Source of the DNA: Beroe forskalii
Taxonomy: Eukaryota; Ctenophora; Nuda; Beroida; Beroidae
NCBI GenBank assembly: GCA_011033025.1
Contig: WFMF01000043.1
Coordinates: forward strand, 310,001 to 374,000
DNA length: 64,000 nt
Direction: 5' to 3'
The position numbers and the translations under genes were made by a program. This document shows, piece by piece, positions 60,101 to 64,000 of the stretch; within the stretch, counting starts at the first letter, position 1; each line of letters opens with the position of its first letter. The notes below the pieces were generated by a model. That model had not been told where the DNA came from, searched no databases, and saw only the letters and a program-made list of their open reading frames with translations.

Positions 60101-62907
60101 CTGCCGAGGGGCAGTCAGAGGACTGCTACCTTGCACTGGTATTCTAACTACATATGTGGGCATTCAAGGAAGTTAAATGGGTGCACGAATTTAATACCCT
60201 GACCAATACCAGGAGAATGATTAGCAAAATGATAAGGGTGAATTAGCAGGGGTTTAATTACAAGTGAAGTGAGTAAAAACTGCTGATATTCAATACTCAA
60301 ACGAGTCTGCAAATGGCTGCAAAGTTTAAAAAATGCGTGCTCACTTTACAGTTGAAACATGCCGTAAAACAAAACCGAAATTTGAATCTTTTATTTTAAT
60401 TTTAATATTTATCCATTTCAAAGAACAAAGAATTAAAAGCTGTTCTGAAAACAGATGTGATAAATTTCCAGTCAGTTACCTGTAGTTTGCAACTAGTACA
60501 GTTAACAACATCCATAGAAGCAATGAGGGTATCAACTATCACAGCACACTTCTTACAGTTGTCAAGGGTCACTGAGTTCAGCTTTCCTGCGTTGGGAAAA
60601 CATGTTAATATAGCTGATATAAGCATTGAAATTACCGCAATTTTTCGTAGTTTTGAAAAACCAAGAAGACGTTTTAAAAAATCAAGAAGAAGTCGCAGTT
60701 CTGAAAAGAAAAGATTTCAACAACAATTAATTACAATTTTGAATGTTCAATATTCACCAACCTTTGACAGTTATGATGGAATCTTCGCACTTGAAAATGT
60801 AGAGTGACTGCGTTGGTTTGACGTCAATGACAATGTTGTGGTTTCCGACTTGGTATTCCTGAAATTGAATATCACGTTGGTTTTGATATGCTAACACCGT
60901 GTTAATTAACTTGGTTTTAAATTATTGAATTATTAACTTTGCTTAGCTTTTTTTAATCTAAGCTTACTATACGGGTATGGTTTTTCAAACTACTGCCGTT
61001 TTCTGCATAGTGCAAATCCATTCCCAAATATTCTGATTCTGTTTTCTCAACGGTTCTTAATGTAAAATGTGCTAAATAACCAGTTTCTTTGCATGAACTC
61101 TTACCACATAAAGCACGTTGTCTTCTCTCATTTTACCACAGTTTTACTAGCTAACTAGCTTCAAATTAAAATGTTCAGCGGAAATACTTAGCCTGTGGCC
61201 TGTGTCAAAAAGATTTAAACTTGCAACTTGGAGCAAAAACTGTAATAGTTTACGAGAAATGAATAGTTGAGGGATCATTTTCAGACGATATTACGTTGGA
61301 AACGGTCATTCATGTTTCTCACTCCTTTATAAAGAAAGTGTTCACACTTCATAGTCACTCCTTTCTTTTTTGTGTTTCAGGAAATTATGTTGACTTCAGG
61401 ACATAAAATTACTGATTAAATTTACATTAAAAATGCGCTCAAATTTGAATACCCTTTCATACACTCACATTTACGAGACAGACCGGTTACAACCCAGGGA
61501 ACTCTAATTTGGTCGAGGAATATTTAACTAAATTAGAACTATAGCTCAGCCAGTAATATGAAGAGAGAGGATCTAATTGGCTAAATGACCGTTACACACA
61601 TACACAAAGGGCTTTCTTGGAGCCAATTTACACGACTCTAAATACTTGACTTGTACAATTCATTATTTCTTAGAAATATACTTGCCTGGAGAATAAAAAG
61701 CATATTCTTAAAATATTAGTATGAAATGAATAAAACCGAATGCCCAGAAGATAATATAATGGATTAGCGATTGTGTCATAATGTCATATGTACATACATT
61801 GTATACGCATAAATTGTACAATGTACATTTTAACATACGCAGATGTTGCCGTAAAATGAGATATGTAGCAGGGACTCGTTACATCGCCTCATCACTGTAT
61901 TTTGAATCCAAACAATAGTTTAACATAATATTTTCTTATTAATCGCCAGTCTTACAATACTGTTCAACATGAGATCGCTACATTTGGAGCATTGGAATCA
62001 TAACACGTAGTCCGTTGTGTAAAATACTCATTGCATAGTGTGGACTTACATGTAATTTTAGAATGTGTTGTGTTTTGAGAAACTTTGGTGTTAGATAAAA
62101 GCTGCGTTTTTATAAATTTCCAAATATATCCGGCAGACTCTAGGGTGCCACTGTTGACTATTAACTCAAATACAATTGTCAATAGAAGGCGTCTAATTCC
62201 CTAATTTGGAACAGTTCCTTCAATAAGAACAGTGAGAAATGTACATCTTGTCGGTACATATCTCGGGAGAAGTACAAGTAATTTGGTTCTCATTTGCAAT
62301 TGACACGCCAGTTATACACCCAACTACCAAGTACCAAGTTCATGGCTCACTTGTAGGGTTTGGTAATCAGACCTCACAGTAGTTTACATATAGTGTGTTG
62401 ACATGTGTTCTAACTGCATTCTCAGGTGTCAGTTGAAGTATACCGAATACTTGAACATAAGTGTCAATACCTTTATGTAGCAACCCAATAGCTCCAGTGT
62501 AGATATAGATTATATATTTCTTGGGCAAGCAAAATTTTTAGCATGCGATATCTGACCCGATCAATCCAATTGACAAACCATTTGTTACCATGGATATAGC
62601 TAAAATTTCCTAGAAATATAAAAAATTACTACAACTAAATCTGGGTTTGTGTTGAAAAACACAATTTGTATATACCAACATTTGACACAATAGCTGCTTT
62701 AATTAACTGAAAGCGCACTCACACACTCCCACTTCTTGCCGAAGTTAACGTTTTCCAGGCGAGGAGGTTTCTTGACGGGTGCGGCGCTCTTAGCAGGCCC
62801 CGCTGCTGCCTTCTTGTTCTTGTTGAGATCACCGTCCTTCACCACACTCGACCCGCGGAGTTCGGGGTTCTTGTGGGTCTTTTCCTTGTCAGTCACCTTC
62901 CTTAGCC
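57170..62907 (-). CDS. CAP: Cyclase-associated protein, copy B (5' end outside window)
   Basis: Exons on the minus strand: 62907-62723, 60858-60762, 60586-60480, 59988-59842, 57253-57170, all GT-AG with matching phase. They encode the WH2-like stretch and the whole CARP domain, ending TFFKDGKFVTELYEVVG and TAA, which matches the conserved CAP C-terminus. Upstream exons lie right of position 64000. Compared with copy A, the 147-bp exon differs at eight bases with no amino-acid change; the 107-bp exon differs at three bases (one Val/Ile); the 185-bp exon shows one Val/Ala change. This pattern fits two genes under purifying selection. The intron between the last two exons gained about 1.35 kb of repeats (58302-59650) absent from copy A. 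Confidence 0.94.
58302..58527. mobile_element. 226-bp inverted-repeat MITE in copy B
   Basis: Flanked by the 8-bp direct repeat GTAGAATG (58294-58301 and 58528-58535). Arms of about 75 bp share GGACAAAACCCCACCCGGAC and AGAGCACAAATTGCGCGA in inverse orientation. The left arm repeats its first 18 bp. Absent from the corresponding site near 1095. Confidence 0.8.
58555..58760 (+). repeat. About 73-bp tandem repeat, three units
   Basis: Units carry ATACGAATGGTGTCAAC and GGAATGTGGAATGC. Part of the unit (CATAAGGACTGGAA) is also the sequence just left of the MITE, so the array seems locally derived. Confidence 0.75.
58845..59625 (+). repeat. Minisatellite, about 44-bp unit, about 17 copies
   Basis: Consensus CCTACTCCTACCACGCCTTC then CTTGACGAGTGATGACCAGC and CCCT, head to tail. 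In the penultimate CAP-B intron; absent from copy A. Confidence 0.92.
60058..60144. repeat. Dispersed hairpin repeat, copy 2
   Basis: Counterpart of 1511-1597 within the duplicated segment and nearly identical to it. Confidence 0.6.
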
Positions 62908-63724
62908 CTGGAAATGAGGGTTTGCTTAAAAGGTGTAGTGGGTAAAGGGGGTACATAATGTATATTGTGTATAATGTATAATTGTAGTATGATGCAGAAT
63001 GCAGATGTATATTGTATAACTTGGAATTGCAGGTAAATAATGGTCCTAACTCCATTGAAAAGCCCATCCCTTATTGAAGTATGAAAGAGATAGCAGGGAT
63101 TAAGGCTAGCATGGAAATCATAAAATTCCATCGAAATGAAGCGGAAGTACATAGGGAACTGTGAAAAGAAATGAGCACAGGTAAGTTAAAAGTGTATCAT
63201 TACGTTGTAAGTTTTATTACAGGGAGGAATATAATATGACTTTGAGTATTAGAACTCACAGTTCCTCTTTTACTAGATGTGTAATCTACATTCAAGTTGC
63301 AGGGTGTGTTGGGAAAGACTTTGTAGAGTAATGTATACTGTACAGCATATACATCGATAAATTGAAGTTTCGAGAGTAAGAATGCAATTTGGGTATACAT
63401 CAGATATATTCAAATAAATTCAGTCAATAACTATGTAAATAGTGTGTCTTACAATTATAGGGACAAATTCAAAGTAAGAAAGGTCAGCGCTTAAGCAGAT
63501 CATACATTTAATTTTAGTTTTCAATAAGCACAGTTTAGTTTTCAATAAAGCTCAACAGTCAGAGTTTTTAAAATGCATACTTTCAGTAAATAAGATTTCA
63601 TCAAAACCTCTCTCTCTAAGAAGTCCATTTCAGATTACACAACAACACCTGAATGTAATAAAACTGACAACCCTTTTTAAAATGCCCGTATATTTCAAAC
63701 TGAACACCCACAATCTCCATATAC

Positions 63725-64000
63725 AACCCCTGGCTGGTGGGTCTAAGCAACAGTCCGATTCTATCAGTTTATGACAGCAACACCCTCGAATAAACCGGGA
63801 CACGACGGACTGTAGATCAGCTAGTTTGAGCAGCAAGCATTCCCTAACATAGGGGCCACCCGGCTCATGTACCGCAGAACCAGGAACTGGTAGTAGACGA
63901 GGGGAGTGAGGATGGAGCCACATTGTCCGGTAAACAGCTGGACCACCACCAGGGGCATCACGAATATCTCAGCTGTAGCCACCACTCGAAGTAACTGCTG
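63725..64000 (-). pseudogene. TMEM33 copy nested in CAP-B, frame broken
   Basis: Matches the C-terminal third of the intact gene at 5405-6238. Reading from the right edge, the frame holds through TAEIFVMPLVVVQLFTGQ and QFLVLRYMSR. A deletion and indels then shift it, and a TAG at 63821-63823 ends it about ten residues later. About 50 conserved C-terminal residues are lost. The upstream part lies outside the window, so a truncated but expressed protein cannot be excluded. Confidence 0.8.

Larger units (their letters stand above)
57262..64000. repeat. Segmental duplication of 1-5700
   Basis: Collinear and same orientation with positions 1 to about 5700, exons and introns alike, mostly above 90% identical by eye. 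Both ends run beyond the window. Differences include the 58302-59650 insertion, small indels, and a tract near 4800-5150 that is shorter in the right copy. Confidence 0.95.

Noticed and set aside
57262..64000. Second CAP copy as an assembly artefact (unmerged haplotype)
   Set aside because: Not excluded, but less likely: genes between the copies are not duplicated, divergence is above 5% at silent sites, and the copies differ by a 1.35-kb insertion and a gene inactivation. Read depth would settle it.

Overview
The window is nuclear DNA of an animal. It is AT-rich and its genes are split by many GT-AG introns. Five conserved metazoan families can be read exon by exon: CAP (cyclase-associated protein), TMEM33, ST7, LMBRD2 and an ASAP-type ArfGAP. 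No marker fixes the species. Splice-acceptor-like sequences directly before several start codons, and intronless genes nested in introns, would fit an early-branching animal such as a ctenophore or hydrozoan, but that is a weak inference.

Layout. (1) 1-11197, minus strand: CAP copy A, whose last exon lies left of the window. An intact, intronless TMEM33 (5405-6238) sits in one of its introns on the same strand. (2) 13155-15170: a TIR element with an 8-bp target duplication and a core of about fifty 22-bp repeats, ending 77 bp before the ST7 start codon. (3) 15248-18113, plus: ST7 in four exons. (4) 18350-19654: two head-to-tail copies of an unclassified repeat, one carrying a nested retroposed insert. 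(5) 20021-21925, plus: LMBRD2, coding region in one exon. (6) 24181-51151, plus: an ASAP-like ArfGAP in at least 22 shared exons plus two alternative ends, all joined in consistent phase. One intron of 11.6 kb holds several small inverted-repeat elements. Another intron holds a truncated 7TM-receptor-like ORF directly abutting a 3.8-kb foldback structure. (7) 51477-54869, minus: a small four-exon gene of 159 codons that I do not recognise, convergent with the ArfGAP gene. (8) 57170-64000, minus: CAP copy B, a second copy of the segment at 1-5700. Its CAP exons are intact and nearly identical in protein, but its nested TMEM33 copy is broken.

The proteins do not form one pathway. CAP (actin turnover) and ASAP (Arf GTPase control at membranes and actin structures) both act on cytoskeleton and membrane dynamics. 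TMEM33, ST7 and LMBRD2 are membrane proteins. The main interest lies in the structural biology of the DNA: a recent tandem duplication with one decayed passenger, several hairpin-forming elements (one of 3.8 kb and one of 990 bp), and minisatellites carried by or expanded next to mobile elements.
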